From Actinomadura atramentaria DSM 43919 (lineage in GTDB: Bacteria; Actinomycetota; Actinomycetes; Streptosporangiales; Streptosporangiaceae), in the NCBI RefSeq assembly GCF_000381885.1, contig NZ_KB907214.1:339987-403986 (forward strand): DNA of 64,000 nt, read 5' to 3'. A model generated the notes under the pieces. The model had not been told where the DNA came from. It searched no databases and saw only the letters and a program-made list of their open reading frames with translations. Of the stretch, positions 53,215-62,282 are shown piece after piece. The position numbers were made by a program, and so were the translations under genes. Positions within the stretch are counted from its first letter, which is position 1. Each line of letters begins with the position of its first letter.

Positions 53215-53456
53215 TTCGACCGGGCGGGGCGGGGTGTTGGGCGGCGTATGGCGGGTTTTGTGGGACTCAAGGGCGACCCACGGTGGCGTCACCGTTACCC
53301 AAAGCGAGCGTAACGGCCTCAAAATCGGTCGAACGCTCCGAGGTGGTCGCATAGGCTCGGCGAACCGTACGAACGTCGCGCTCCACGGGAGGAACAGAAC
53401 GCGACATCGTCTCGATCGGCGGATTAACTTCCGGCACGACGGGGGAGATGATCACC
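53215..53456. other. Long 5' region before the 53457 small ORF
   Basis: Less GC-rich than its surroundings, no coding frame. It holds CCGTTAC/GTAACGG (an 11-bp-spaced inverted repeat near 53298-53322), a GCATAGGCT -10-like element and a GGGGGAG ribosome site, so it looks like a promoter plus leader for the small ORF. Confidence 0.4.
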
Positions 53457-53552
53457 ATGGCACGGCAGCAGCTCATCAAGCGCCCGAAACCGCCACGTCA
53501 ACCGAGCCCGATCGACCTACGGACCCCCTCGGGACGTCTCCTGCCGTACTGA
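53457..53552 (+). CDS. Possible 31-residue proline-rich peptide
   Basis: ATG with GGGGGAG 9 bp upstream encodes MARQQLIKRPKPPRQ and ends SGRLLPY. Proline-rich and basic, no Cys, no membrane segment. Placement between a CRP site and a bidirectional terminator supports expression; homology was not assessed. It could be a regulatory or secreted peptide, or a chance frame. Confidence 0.35.
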   Translation: MARQQLIKRPKPPRQPSPIDLRTPSGRLLPY

Positions 53553-53590
53553 CGAGACCTCCGCCTCCCGCGGGACCTTGGCATCCGACC

Positions 53591-53628
53591 AGGGCCTCGG
53601 CCGCGCCTCCGCGCCCGGCCGAGGCCCT
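53591..53628. terminator. Bidirectional terminator
   Basis: AGGGCCTCGGCCG (53591-53603) pairs perfectly with 53616-53628. It separates the plus-strand small ORF from the convergent hypothetical gene. Confidence 0.7.
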
Positions 53629-53646
53629 GTCGCGTTCCGGCCCCGG

Positions 53647-54567
53647 TCAGTCGCGGGGGGAGGGGTCGGTGATGTCGGCGGTCCAGTCGAGGCCGAGGGC
53701 GCGGCCGGCGGCGAGGAGGGCTTCGCGGGTGCGGCCGGCGGCGATGAGTTCGGCGTCGCCGTCGCCCGCGTCGTGCTGGAGGATCACGTCCGGGCCGCCG
53801 TGCAGCACCGCGTGGCGGCCCAGTTCGCGCCACGGCTCGAAGCCCAGTTCGGGGAAGCCCGCGCGGAGCCGCGCCAGCGCGTCCGGCGGGAGCGTGCCGA
53901 CCTCCACCGACGGCCGCAGCGCGGCGGGCAGCCGCACCGCCGCGAGCGCCAGGTAGAACTCCGTCACCGAACCGGCCTGCCGCCACCACCGCGCGCCGCC
54001 GTCGCTGACGTACACGCGCGGGTCGGCGAGCGCCGCGTCCGCCGCCGCGTAGCCCCACTCGTTGCAGTACTGGTACTCGGCCATCAGGACGCAGACGCGC
54101 AGGTCCCCGTCCGGATCGGCGAACCCCGACTCCGGCGGGAACGCCTCGGACACGCCGTACCCGGACGGGTCGGGCCGCACGGTCGGCGGCCACACCGGGT
54201 TCGTCCAGTACAGCCGCGCGTCGCGGGTGAACGAGTTGAACGGCAGGTCCCACCACTCGTCCACGGCCCGGGGGATCGGGAGGGAGACGTCGACGCCCTC
54301 CAGGTCCTCCTCCTCGTCCTCGTCGAGGAGTTCGCCGCGCAGCTTCCGGACGTACAGCTCGTGCTCGGACTCGTCCTCGCGCCGCCACGACGGCGGCCCG
54401 GACGGCACGTACCCCCACTCGTCCTGGAACCGGCGCAGCAGTTCCCAGCGCGGTCCCGTGTCGGCGAGGTGCGCGGCGAAGTCGGCCTCCGCCATGAACG
54501 GCCGCTCGTCCCAGCGCGGCATCACCGACCGGAGCCTTCCGGCGAACGACCCATAGTCCACGATCAT
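53647..54567 (-). CDS. Hypothetical protein, SMI1/KNR4-like features
   Basis: 306 residues, ATG only 6 bp after a TAGGCT -10, so probably leaderless. Features: WGYVPSGPPSWRREDE, a DEDEEEDLEG acidic loop, VDEWWDLPFNSFT and YVSDGGARWWRQAGSVTEFYLAL. The last phrase resembles the end of SMI1/KNR4-type immunity proteins, but the N-terminal two thirds do not clearly match. Cytoplasmic. Confidence 0.5.
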   Translation of the reverse strand: MIVDYGSFAGRLRSVMPRWDERPFMAEADFAAHLADTGPRWELLRRFQDEWGYVPSGPPSWRREDESEHELYVRKLRGELLDEDEEEDLEGVDVSLPIPRAVDEWWDLPFNSFTRDARLYWTNPVWPPTVRPDPSGYGVSEAFPPESGFADPDGDLRVCVLMAEYQYCNEWGYAAADAALADPRVYVSDGGARWWRQAGSVTEFYLALAAVRLPAALRPSVEVGTLPPDALARLRAGFPELGFEPWRELGRHAVLHGGPDVILQHDAGDGDAELIAAGRTREALLAAGRALGLDWTADITDPSPRD

Positions 54568-54592
54568 GGAGCGAGCCTAGGGTCAACGCCGC

Positions 54593-55384
54593 CTACAGCG
54601 CGCGGCCCTGCGCCCGGCCCGCCTCCGCGCTCGGCGTGCGGGTGTCCGGCGACAGCGGGTCGGTGCCCTGCGCGGCGACCGACGCCTCGTCGGGCGTGAC
54701 GACGCGGACCTTCCCGGCGAGCGCGGCGACCTGCGCGTCCAGCGCCGGGTCGGGCAGCGGCGCGAGGATCAGGATCTCGTCGTGGCCCGCCGCGAGGTCG
54801 GCGTTCACGCTCGTCCGCACGCCGCCGTCCACGTACCGGACGCCGTTGATCGTGACCGGCGGCCAGATCCCCGGCACCGCGCAGCTCGCCGCGACCGCGT
54901 CCACCAGCCCGACGCCGGAGGCGCGGTCGAACACCACCGGCACGCCCGCGCCCGTCTCGACCGCGACGATCCGCAGGTCCCGCTCCGGCCACGCGTGGAC
55001 GGGCAGCCGCCCCGCGATCACCGCGCGCCGCCGCTCCTCCGGCACCGTCTCGGCCGCCAGCGCGTACTCCGAGACGGCGCGCCGCAGGTCGGCGGGCTCG
55101 GGGTGCTCGGCGGCGAGCCCGAGGATCGTCTCCATGACCGACGCGATGGAGACGGACGGCACCAGTTCCTCGTACTGCAGCGCCGGATCGGCCTGCCGCG
55201 CGTACAGGTCCGCGAGCGGCAGCCCGCTGCCCAACTGCGCCGCGACCGCCGACCCGGCGGACGTCCCGACGATCAGGTCGGCGTCCGTCCAGTCCGTGCC
55301 CGCGTCGGCCAGCCCCGCCAGCACGCCGGTCTCCCACGCGATCCCGGCCACGCCCCCGCCGCCGAGCACCAGTGCCTTCGTCAT
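54593..55384 (-). CDS. Patatin-like phospholipase
   Basis: 263 residues from the ATG at 55384 with GGAGGCGCGGAG upstream. Catalytic dyad: oxyanion loop LVLGGGGVAGIAWE, Ser in GTSAGS (GxSxG), Asp in VDGGVRT. Family enzymes hydrolyse acyl lipids in the cytoplasm or at the membrane. Monocistronic, divergent from the MFS gene with 179 bp between starts. Confidence 0.9.
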   Translation of the reverse strand: MTKALVLGGGGVAGIAWETGVLAGLADAGTDWTDADLIVGTSAGSAVAAQLGSGLPLADLYARQADPALQYEELVPSVSIASVMETILGLAAEHPEPADLRRAVSEYALAAETVPEERRRAVIAGRLPVHAWPERDLRIVAVETGAGVPVVFDRASGVGLVDAVAASCAVPGIWPPVTINGVRYVDGGVRTSVNADLAAGHDEILILAPLPDPALDAQVAALAGKVRVVTPDEASVAAQGTDPLSPDTRTPSAEAGRAQGRAL

Positions 55385-55563
55385 CTCCGCGCCTCCTTGA
55401 TCACCGGAACCAGCATGCCCGCCGTCTCGTCCCCGGGCGTCATGGTTCCCGCGCACCCGGTTCCACGTCGGGTGACGCTACTCCCCCGGGTTGTCCAGAT
55501 TCTTCTGGAGGTTGGCGCTAAAAGCGCTTTTCGCCGAACGGCTGCGGGCTGCACAGTGACCTG

Positions 55564-56829
55564 GTGTCCAGACTCTTCCCGCACCGGGCTTGGCCGGTCG
55601 CGTTCGTGGCGTTCGTCGCGCTGGTGGGCGCGGCAGGGTTCCGGTCCACGCCCGGCGTCCTGATGGTCCCGCTCCAGGACGAGTTCGGCTGGTCCCGCGC
55701 GACGACGTCGCTGGCCGTCTCGGTGAACCTCGTCCTGTACGGGCTGACCGCGCCGTTCGCGGCGGCGCTCATGGACCGGTTCGGCGTCCGCCGCGTGACG
55801 GCCGCCGCGCTGCTGCTCATCGCGGCGGGCAGCGGCCTGACCGTCGGCATGTCCGCGAGCTGGCAGCTCGTCGCGTGCTGGGGCGTGCTGATCGGGCTCG
55901 GCACCGGCTCGATGGCGATGGTGTTCGCGGCGACGGTGACGGGCCGCTGGTTCGTCCGCCACCGCGGCCTGGTCATCGGCGTGCTCACGGCGGGCGGCTC
56001 GACGGGCCAGCTCGTGTTCCTGCCGGTGCTGGCCGTGCTGGTCCGCGACCACGGCTGGCGGTGGGCGTCGCTGGCGACGGCGGGCGCGGCGCTGGCCGTC
56101 GTGCCGCTGGTGGTGCTCGTCCTGCGGGACCGGCCCGCCGACGTCGGGCTGCTCCCCTACGGCGCGACCGGGCCCGTCCCCGAGCCGCCGCGCGCGCCGG
56201 GCGGCCCGGCCGGGACGGCGCTGCGCACGCTGCGCGGCTCGCTGCGGTCCCGGGCGTTCTGGCTGCTGGCGGGCAGCTTCTTCGTGTGCGGCGCGACGAC
56301 GAACGGGCTCGTCGGCACGCACTTCATCCCGGCCGCGCACGACCACGGGATGCCGGAGACGACGGCGGCGAACCTGCTCGCGCTGGTCGGGATCTTCGAC
56401 ATCGTCGGGACGGTCGCGTCGGGCTGGCTCACCGACCGCGTGGACGCCCGCGTCCTGCTGGGCTGGTACTACGCGCTGCGCGGCCTGTCGCTGCTGGTCC
56501 TGCCGGTGCTGTTCGCGTCCACGCCGCACCCGAGCATGCTCCTGTTCATCGTGTTCTACGGCCTGGACTGGGTCGCGACGGTCCCGCCGACGATCGCGCT
56601 GGCGCGGTCGGTGTTCGGCGCGGAGCGCGGGACGATCGTGTTCGGCTGGGTCTTCGCCGCCCACCAGCTCGGTGCGGCGGTCGCGGCGGCGGTCGCGGGC
56701 GCGCTGCGGACGCGGCTCGGCTCGTACACGCTCGCCTGGTGGGGCGCGGGCGCGCTGTGCCTGGTGGCGGCGGTGATGGCGGTGTCCATCGGACGGCCCC
56801 GGACGGTTCCGGCGATCGTCGCGGATTAG
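55564..56829 (+). CDS. MFS transporter (OFA/MCT-like)
   Basis: 421 residues, GTG. Twelve membrane helices in two groups around a PEPPRAPGGPAG loop; DEFGWSRATTSLAVSVN and LYGLTAPFAAALMDRFGVRR are the family motifs of monocarboxylate/oxalate-type carriers. Substrate not predictable. A separate, unfused transporter unlike the one at 45945. Confidence 0.88.
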   Translation: MSRLFPHRAWPVAFVAFVALVGAAGFRSTPGVLMVPLQDEFGWSRATTSLAVSVNLVLYGLTAPFAAALMDRFGVRRVTAAALLLIAAGSGLTVGMSASWQLVACWGVLIGLGTGSMAMVFAATVTGRWFVRHRGLVIGVLTAGGSTGQLVFLPVLAVLVRDHGWRWASLATAGAALAVVPLVVLVLRDRPADVGLLPYGATGPVPEPPRAPGGPAGTALRTLRGSLRSRAFWLLAGSFFVCGATTNGLVGTHFIPAAHDHGMPETTAANLLALVGIFDIVGTVASGWLTDRVDARVLLGWYYALRGLSLLVLPVLFASTPHPSMLLFIVFYGLDWVATVPPTIALARSVFGAERGTIVFGWVFAAHQLGAAVAAAVAGALRTRLGSYTLAWWGAGALCLVAAVMAVSIGRPRTVPAIVAD

Positions 56830-57051
56830 GCCGTTGCGAGCATTTTTCATAACCGCCGCGCGCCCTGTTCGACAGACCGTCGAAAAGGACCGTTCCCTAC
56901 GCCCGATGCGACCGCTCCCGAGTGCCTGGAACCCCTGCCCCGTAGGGCCTCCCGACGCCCCCGTGAACCGTTTCCCCCTCTTTATCTGAATTGCACCGGG
57001 AGCCGGGAATTAGGCAAAATCGAGCCGGGCGCACGAGCGAGGTGGACGGCC
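56830..57051. other. Intergenic region before the SARP-like gene
   Basis: 222 bp with AT-rich islands (GCATTTTTCATAAC, CCTCTTTATCTGAATTG, GGCAAAATCG). A promoter for the 57052 gene is expected here; no unambiguous -35/-10 pair was chosen. Confidence 0.3.
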
Positions 57052-58653
57052 ATGCGGATTTCCGTGCTCGGTGATCTGACGCTGCGGGACGACGACGGCC
57101 GCCCCGTGAACCTGGGCGAGCGCGGCCGCCCGCGCCGCCAGTTGCGCGCCCTGCTGTGCGTCCTGGCCGTCGAGGACCGCCCGCTCCCCGCCGCCGCGCT
57201 CCGCGCGCTGCTGTGGGACGACGACCGCGACCGCGCGTCCCTGCTCACCAACCTCGTCGCGCAGGCGCGCCGCGTCCTGCCCGCCGGACGGCTCGCCACC
57301 GAGACCGGCCCCGGCGGCGGCCGCGCGTACCGGCTGCGCCGCCTGCCCGGCGACGAGACCGACGCCGAGGAGTTCGAGCGCGCGGCGGCGCGCGCCGACA
57401 CGGCCCGCGAGAAGGGCCTGCTCGCGTCCGCCGCCGTCCACTACCGGACCGCGCTCGCCCGGTGGGACGGGATCGAGCCCGGCGCGGAGCTGCGCGACCT
57501 GCCCGACACCCCCGGCACCCGCCACCGCCGCGACGCGCTGCTGGCCCGCCGCGCGCACGCCGCCGAGGCGTCGGTGGCCGTCCGCCTCGACCTCGGCCGC
57601 CACGGCCCCGGCCTGCTCGACGAGATCGAGGCGCACCTCGCCCGCGACCCGGCGAACGAGGACCTGCACCGCCACCGGCTCGTCGCGCTGTACCGGCTCG
57701 GGCGGCGCGCCGACGCACTGCGCGCCTACCGGCGGGCGGCGGCCGTCCTCGCCGCCGAGCTGGACGCGCCGCCCGGCCTCGCGCTGCGCCGCGTCCGCGA
57801 CCGGATCGCCGCCGACGACCCCGGCCTGCTCCGCCCGCCGCCCGGCCCGCCGCACCCGCCGCGCCTGCTGCCCGGCCGCGAGATCGGCTACCGGGGCGTC
57901 ACCGACTACCTGCTCGGCGGCAAGGACAACACCGCCCGCGAGCGCGCGTTCGTCGACCGGCTCGTCGCCGAGACGGGCACCGACGCGACCGCGCTGCCCG
58001 CCGAGAACCGCGAGTGCGTGCTGCGGATGGTCACGGCGATGGCGCGGCGCGGCGTCCGGCAGTTCCTCGACCTCGGCTCGGGGCTGCCCGACCCGGTCCG
58101 GCCGGGCGTCCACGACGCCGCGCGCCGCGCCGCCGCCGAGCCGCCGCTGGTGGTGTACGTCGACAACGACCCGGTCGTCGCCGTGACGTCCCGCGCGATG
58201 GTCGCCGGGGACGGCGTCGTGTTCCTCGAACTGGACCTGCGCGACGTCGAGGCCGTCCTGGACGCCGCGAGCCGCCGCCTGGACTTCGCCGAGCCGATCG
58301 GGCTGATCGTCGCGAACACTCTCCAGTACGTCGGCGGCCTGGACGCCGACCTCGGCACCGGCGAGGTCGTGAAGATCATGGAGGGATACGCGGGCGCGCT
58401 GCCCGCCGGGAGCCTGCTCGCGCTCACCCACATCACCGGCGAGGGCATGGACCCGCGGCTGCGGCCCGTCGTGGACTCGGTCGAACCCGCCGCGCCGCTC
58501 CCGCAGCACCTGCGCGACGCGCGGCAGATCGAGCGGCTGTTCGCCGGGCTGCCGCTGCTGCCGCCGGGCCTGGCGGACGTCGGCGCGTGGCGGCCCGAGC
58601 GCCCGCCCGTCGCGCGCTCGATGCGGATTCTCGCCGGGCTCGCCGTGAAGTGA
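57052..58653 (+). CDS. SARP-like regulatory domain fused to SAM-dependent methyltransferase
   Basis: 533 residues, ATG with GCGAGGTGGACGGCC upstream. Residues 1-95: winged helix of the AfsR/SARP type (RISVLGDLTLRDDDGRPV, RRQLRALLCVLAV). Residues 100-255: bacterial transcriptional activation domain (BTAD; EEFERAAARADTA, AYRRAAAVLAAELDAPPG). Residues 280-530: the DUF574/Methyltransf_19 family (VTDYLLGGKDN, GVRQFLDLGSGLP, VVYVDNDPVV). Usually these are separate proteins. One gene may bind DNA and methylate a substrate or sense SAM. Confidence 0.8.
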   Translation: MRISVLGDLTLRDDDGRPVNLGERGRPRRQLRALLCVLAVEDRPLPAAALRALLWDDDRDRASLLTNLVAQARRVLPAGRLATETGPGGGRAYRLRRLPGDETDAEEFERAAARADTAREKGLLASAAVHYRTALARWDGIEPGAELRDLPDTPGTRHRRDALLARRAHAAEASVAVRLDLGRHGPGLLDEIEAHLARDPANEDLHRHRLVALYRLGRRADALRAYRRAAAVLAAELDAPPGLALRRVRDRIAADDPGLLRPPPGPPHPPRLLPGREIGYRGVTDYLLGGKDNTARERAFVDRLVAETGTDATALPAENRECVLRMVTAMARRGVRQFLDLGSGLPDPVRPGVHDAARRAAAEPPLVVYVDNDPVVAVTSRAMVAGDGVVFLELDLRDVEAVLDAASRRLDFAEPIGLIVANTLQYVGGLDADLGTGEVVKIMEGYAGALPAGSLLALTHITGEGMDPRLRPVVDSVEPAAPLPQHLRDARQIERLFAGLPLLPPGLADVGAWRPERPPVARSMRILAGLAVK

Positions 58654-58747
58654 CGCGCCGGATGACGAGCCGCCGGTAGCGTCGCCGGACGGGACCGCTC
58701 CCCCGAGTGCGCGGCCGAGCGCGGCCCCGGCAGGCGCCGCCGCGCAC

Positions 58748-58797
58748 GGTCCGGCCCCGCCGCGTCTCCTCTCCCTTGGACGCGGCGGGGCCGGACC
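58748..58797. terminator. Bidirectional terminator
   Basis: A 19-bp perfect stem (58748-58766 with 58779-58797, GGTCCGGCCCCGCCGCGTC) and 12-nt loop between the convergent 57052 and 58818 genes. Confidence 0.8.
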
Positions 58798-58817
58798 CCT
58801 GGATCAGTGCCCCCGGA

Positions 58818-61199
58818 TCAGTGCTCGGTGTCGCCCGTCGAGGCGGAGACCTCGTCGCGGCGCTCCTCCGACTCGGCGGCCTCCGGCTTCACCTGCGGCT
58901 GCTCGCCGGTGCCGACGCGGCTCGCGTCGGCGCGGCCCTGCCGGGTGCCGCGCTGGAACGACCCCATGATGCGCAGGACGTCCTCCGGCGAGCGCGTCTC
59001 GACGGGCTCCTCCGGCTCCTCCGCGACGACCGGCTCCTCGGTGCGCAACTGCTCGACGATGCTGGCCTGCGGCTGCCGGATCGGCAGCCCGTGCCGCGTG
59101 GTGTCGGTCTCGTCGGCGTCCTCGGCGGACCGCCGGGCGGGCGCGGGCGCCTCCGGCGGCGTCGGGTGCGGGCCGCTCTCCCGCGCGACCCGCAGCGCGG
59201 GCGGCCCGGCGGGCTCGGCCGGGCGCAGCAGCGCGAGGCTGCCGTTCTGCCGGACGGGCGCGTCCTCGGCGGCGCGGCGCGGCGCCTCCGGGACCGGTCC
59301 CGTCGCGGCGGGCGGCTCGGCCTCGAACAGGTTGTTGGGCAGCAGCACGACGGCCATGACGCCGCCGAACGCCGAGCCCTTGAGCGTCACCGTGACGCCG
59401 TGGCGGCGCGCGATCAGCCCGACCACCAGCAGGCCGAGCCGGCTGCTGGACGCCGCGTCGAACGGCGGCGGGTCGGCGATGAGCGCGTTGACCGTGTCGA
59501 ACTGCTCGGGCCGCAGCCCCAGCCCCTTGTCCTCGATCATCACCGCGAGGCCGTTCGCGGTCGCCTGCGAGGTGATCTCGACGGTCGTGTCGGGCTCGGA
59601 GAAGCTCAGCGCGTTCTCGATCAGCTCCGCCAGCAGGCTCGTGACGTCCAGCGCGCGCCCGCTGAGCCAGCGGTCGTCCAGCCGGGGAACGTTGACGCGC
59701 TGGTAGTTCTCGACCTGGCCGATGGCGAGGCGGACGACGTCCACCAGCGCCATCGGGCGGCGCGTCCCGCGGTGCGCCTGCCCGCCCGACAGCAGCAGGA
59801 TGTTGCCGGTGTGGCGGCGGATGCGGGTCGCGACCTCGTCGATCTTGAGGATGTCGCCGAAGACCTCCGGGTCGAGGTCGCGGCGGCGCTCGACGCGGTC
59901 GAGGACGTGGTGCTGCTGCACCGACAGCGCCTGCGTCCGCAGCGCCTGGTTCCGCAGGATCTCGCGGAAGCCGCGCCGCTGCTCGGCCTGCCCGACGGCG
60001 GCCGCGATGGCGATCTCCTGCACCCGGTTGATCTCGCGGCCGACCTGCCCGATCTCGTCGTCGCCGAACTGCAGCGGCGGCGCGGCGGACGCGACGTCGA
60101 CCTTCTCACCGCGGCTCAGCCGCTCGACGACCTCGGGGAGCTGCCGCTCCGCCAGCTCCCGCGCGGCGATCTTCAGCCGCTGGATCTGCCGCAGCAGCAG
60201 CCGCGACGTCGTGACGGCGAGGACGACGGACGCGACGACCGCGACGAGACCGAGACCGGCGATGAACACCAGCCGCAGGATGACGCCGTAACCGATCGGC
60301 TGCGCGCGCTCGACGACCGCGTCACCGCCCTTGTCGACGATCCCGTCGAGCTGGGTCAGCACCGGCCGCGTCGTGTTCTCCCACTGCGTCGCGGTGACGT
60401 TCGGCTTCGTGCTGCGGTGCGACTGCTGGATGATGCGGTCCTCCAGCGCCTTCAGCTTCCCGGCCGTCGTCCCGGACGCGAACGCGTCGTAGCGCGCCTG
60501 GTCGGACGGGTGGAGCTGCGCGTACGCCGCCTCCAGCGAGTACCGGTAGACGCCGACCGCCTGCGCGAACTGCGTCGCCTCGGTCGGGCCGACGCGCCGG
60601 GCGGTGAGCATCGCCTCCGCCAGCGCGTCCTCGCGGGACAGCAGCTCGCGGGCCTGGGTGAGCGCGATCAGCGCGCGACCGTCGGATGAGATGTCCGGGT
60701 CGTCCAGTTCGGCGTTCGCCATGTTGATGAGGAACCCGGCGTCGATCGCGTCGTTGTACGGCTTCGCGGCGGCGGACGCGTCGATCGAGCCGCCGTCGAT
60801 CGCGCTGCGGATGCCCGCGAGGGACTGCAGGCGCTGGCTCGTCAGCTCGATGTGCCGCTGGATCTTGGCGCCGGGCGCGTCCTTGGCGGACGTGCGCCAG
60901 TGCGCGATGGCCTGGTCCGTGCGCTCGCGCTGCTCGGCGAGGTCGGGCGGGGCGACGTTGCGGTGGCGCGCGGCGAGGTAGACCAGCGACAGGCGGCGCT
61001 CGTCCTGGAGGACGTTGATCAGCGTCTTGGTCGGACGTCCCGCCGTGGTGTCGCGCTCGGAGGTCTGCAGAAGGTTCCATCCGTCCCGGACGGTGACCCA
61101 TGCGGCGAAGCCCCACAGCGCCGTCAGCGACAGCAGGACGGCCGTGATCTTCAGCCTCATGCGGATCTTGCGGGACTCGGGGGGCTTGCGGAAGCGCAT
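58818..61199 (-). CDS. Nitrate-sensor-like histidine kinase (CvnA type)
   Basis: 793 residues from the ATG at 61199. Membrane helix 15-37, an all-helical extracellular NIT-like sensor (45-300, including RRLSLVYLAARH), second helix 306-335, HAMP, a dimerisation region (KIDEVATRIRRHTGNILLLSGG), HATPase_c with LLAELIENALSFSEP (N box) and IEDKGLGL (G1), then a 200-residue disordered Pro/Glu/Arg tail. The C-terminal layout matches kinases of conserved Cvn operons, but no roadblock, DUF742 or GTPase gene follows here. Orphan kinase. Confidence 0.85.
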   Translation of the reverse strand: MRFRKPPESRKIRMRLKITAVLLSLTALWGFAAWVTVRDGWNLLQTSERDTTAGRPTKTLINVLQDERRLSLVYLAARHRNVAPPDLAEQRERTDQAIAHWRTSAKDAPGAKIQRHIELTSQRLQSLAGIRSAIDGGSIDASAAAKPYNDAIDAGFLINMANAELDDPDISSDGRALIALTQARELLSREDALAEAMLTARRVGPTEATQFAQAVGVYRYSLEAAYAQLHPSDQARYDAFASGTTAGKLKALEDRIIQQSHRSTKPNVTATQWENTTRPVLTQLDGIVDKGGDAVVERAQPIGYGVILRLVFIAGLGLVAVVASVVLAVTTSRLLLRQIQRLKIAARELAERQLPEVVERLSRGEKVDVASAAPPLQFGDDEIGQVGREINRVQEIAIAAAVGQAEQRRGFREILRNQALRTQALSVQQHHVLDRVERRRDLDPEVFGDILKIDEVATRIRRHTGNILLLSGGQAHRGTRRPMALVDVVRLAIGQVENYQRVNVPRLDDRWLSGRALDVTSLLAELIENALSFSEPDTTVEITSQATANGLAVMIEDKGLGLRPEQFDTVNALIADPPPFDAASSSRLGLLVVGLIARRHGVTVTLKGSAFGGVMAVVLLPNNLFEAEPPAATGPVPEAPRRAAEDAPVRQNGSLALLRPAEPAGPPALRVARESGPHPTPPEAPAPARRSAEDADETDTTRHGLPIRQPQASIVEQLRTEEPVVAEEPEEPVETRSPEDVLRIMGSFQRGTRQGRADASRVGTGEQPQVKPEAAESEERRDEVSASTGDTEH

Positions 61200-61379
61200 C
61201 AACCAGTCCTAGCAGGTGGATCAGGGGGAGTACGGCCGCCGGCGCGGAAAGCCTCCGGCCGGGGCGCGGGGCGGCGGGGACAGATCGTCACCAAGCATCT
61301 GATTGCACGCGCAGCACCCTAGCAACGGGCGGTGCGGTATTAGGGGCGAACGCTCAGCGCGGGTTTGGATCGCTCCGAA
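61200..61379. other. Short intergenic region upstream of the kinase
   Basis: GC-rich with small CCGG-type hairpins, possible promoter for the kinase; nothing else seen. Confidence 0.3.
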
Positions 61380-62255
61380 TCAGAGGGCGTCCCAGTAGTC
61401 GTTGTCGCCGCCGTAGAACGCGGTGCTGAACGCGATCTGCCGCCGCAGGTAGTCGGCTTCCCGCGCGCAGTCGGCGGGCAGTCCGGCCAGCAGGTTCTCG
61501 CACTCGGCGGTCAGGTCCGCGATGCGCTGCTTGATCCACGTCTCGTCCGCGCCGAGGAGCTGGGCGTTCAGGTCGCCCCACGTCTCGTCGCGGCCCAGCG
61601 TCGCGCGGTCGTTGAGCAGCCGCAGGATCTGCTGGACGAGCCCGCTCGCGGCGCGCAGCGTGCCGAGCCGGGCGCGGACGGCGGGGTCGCCCAGCGTCGC
61701 CCAGTGCGCGACGTTCACCCAGGTGCTGCCGAAGTTGTCGGCGTTTCCGAGGTACTGCTCCAGCGTCACCGGCGGCGTCGGCGTCCCGCGCCGGACGGAC
61801 GCGGCCAGCTCGTCGTTCCAGCCCCACTCGCGGCCCATCGCGAGGACCATCGCGCGCAGCTCGTCGCGCCACGCCGCGCGCCAGGCGGCGTCGTCGGGGA
61901 CGTCGGCGCGCAGCTCCGCGAGGAACGCCGCGAGGTCGTCGCCGTCCGCGGGCGCGCCGCCGTCCGCGACGTCCAGGCAGCGCCGCTCGATCCCGCGGAC
62001 CTCGGCCGCGTCGGCGGCGCGCGTGTCGATCAGCCAGTCCACCGCGAAGATCCACAGCGACGTCCGGCAGGCGGGGCGCAGCTCGCGCGCCGAGCACCAC
62101 GGCGCGCCCCACGCCACCGCCTTCGCCAGCTTCACCGCGAGCCCCGGCCCCATCGGCGGGTCGGGGAACAGCGCGGGATACCGTTCCATGCACGCCCGCA
62201 GATCCGCCGCGCAGGCCGCGCTCAGCTCGGCCACGGCCTCGTCGGACTCGCGCAT
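61380..62255 (-). CDS. Class I terpene synthase
   Basis: 291 residues, ATG with AAGGAG upstream. The helical fold has the Mg-binding Asp motif degenerate as FAVDWLIDTR (DxxxD instead of DDxxD) and an NSE-type motif NDRATLGRDE near residue 210, with a final arginine-tyrosine region ending YGGDNDYWDAL in place of RY. It would cyclise an isoprenyl diphosphate; chain length is not predictable. It lies 27 bp downstream of the P450 gene, same strand, so the two form an operon. Confidence 0.8.
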   Translation of the reverse strand: MRESDEAVAELSAACAADLRACMERYPALFPDPPMGPGLAVKLAKAVAWGAPWCSARELRPACRTSLWIFAVDWLIDTRAADAAEVRGIERRCLDVADGGAPADGDDLAAFLAELRADVPDDAAWRAAWRDELRAMVLAMGREWGWNDELAASVRRGTPTPPVTLEQYLGNADNFGSTWVNVAHWATLGDPAVRARLGTLRAASGLVQQILRLLNDRATLGRDETWGDLNAQLLGADETWIKQRIADLTAECENLLAGLPADCAREADYLRRQIAFSTAFYGGDNDYWDAL

Positions 62256-62282
62256 GCGGGGGCTCCTTCTTCCGGGTCTCGG

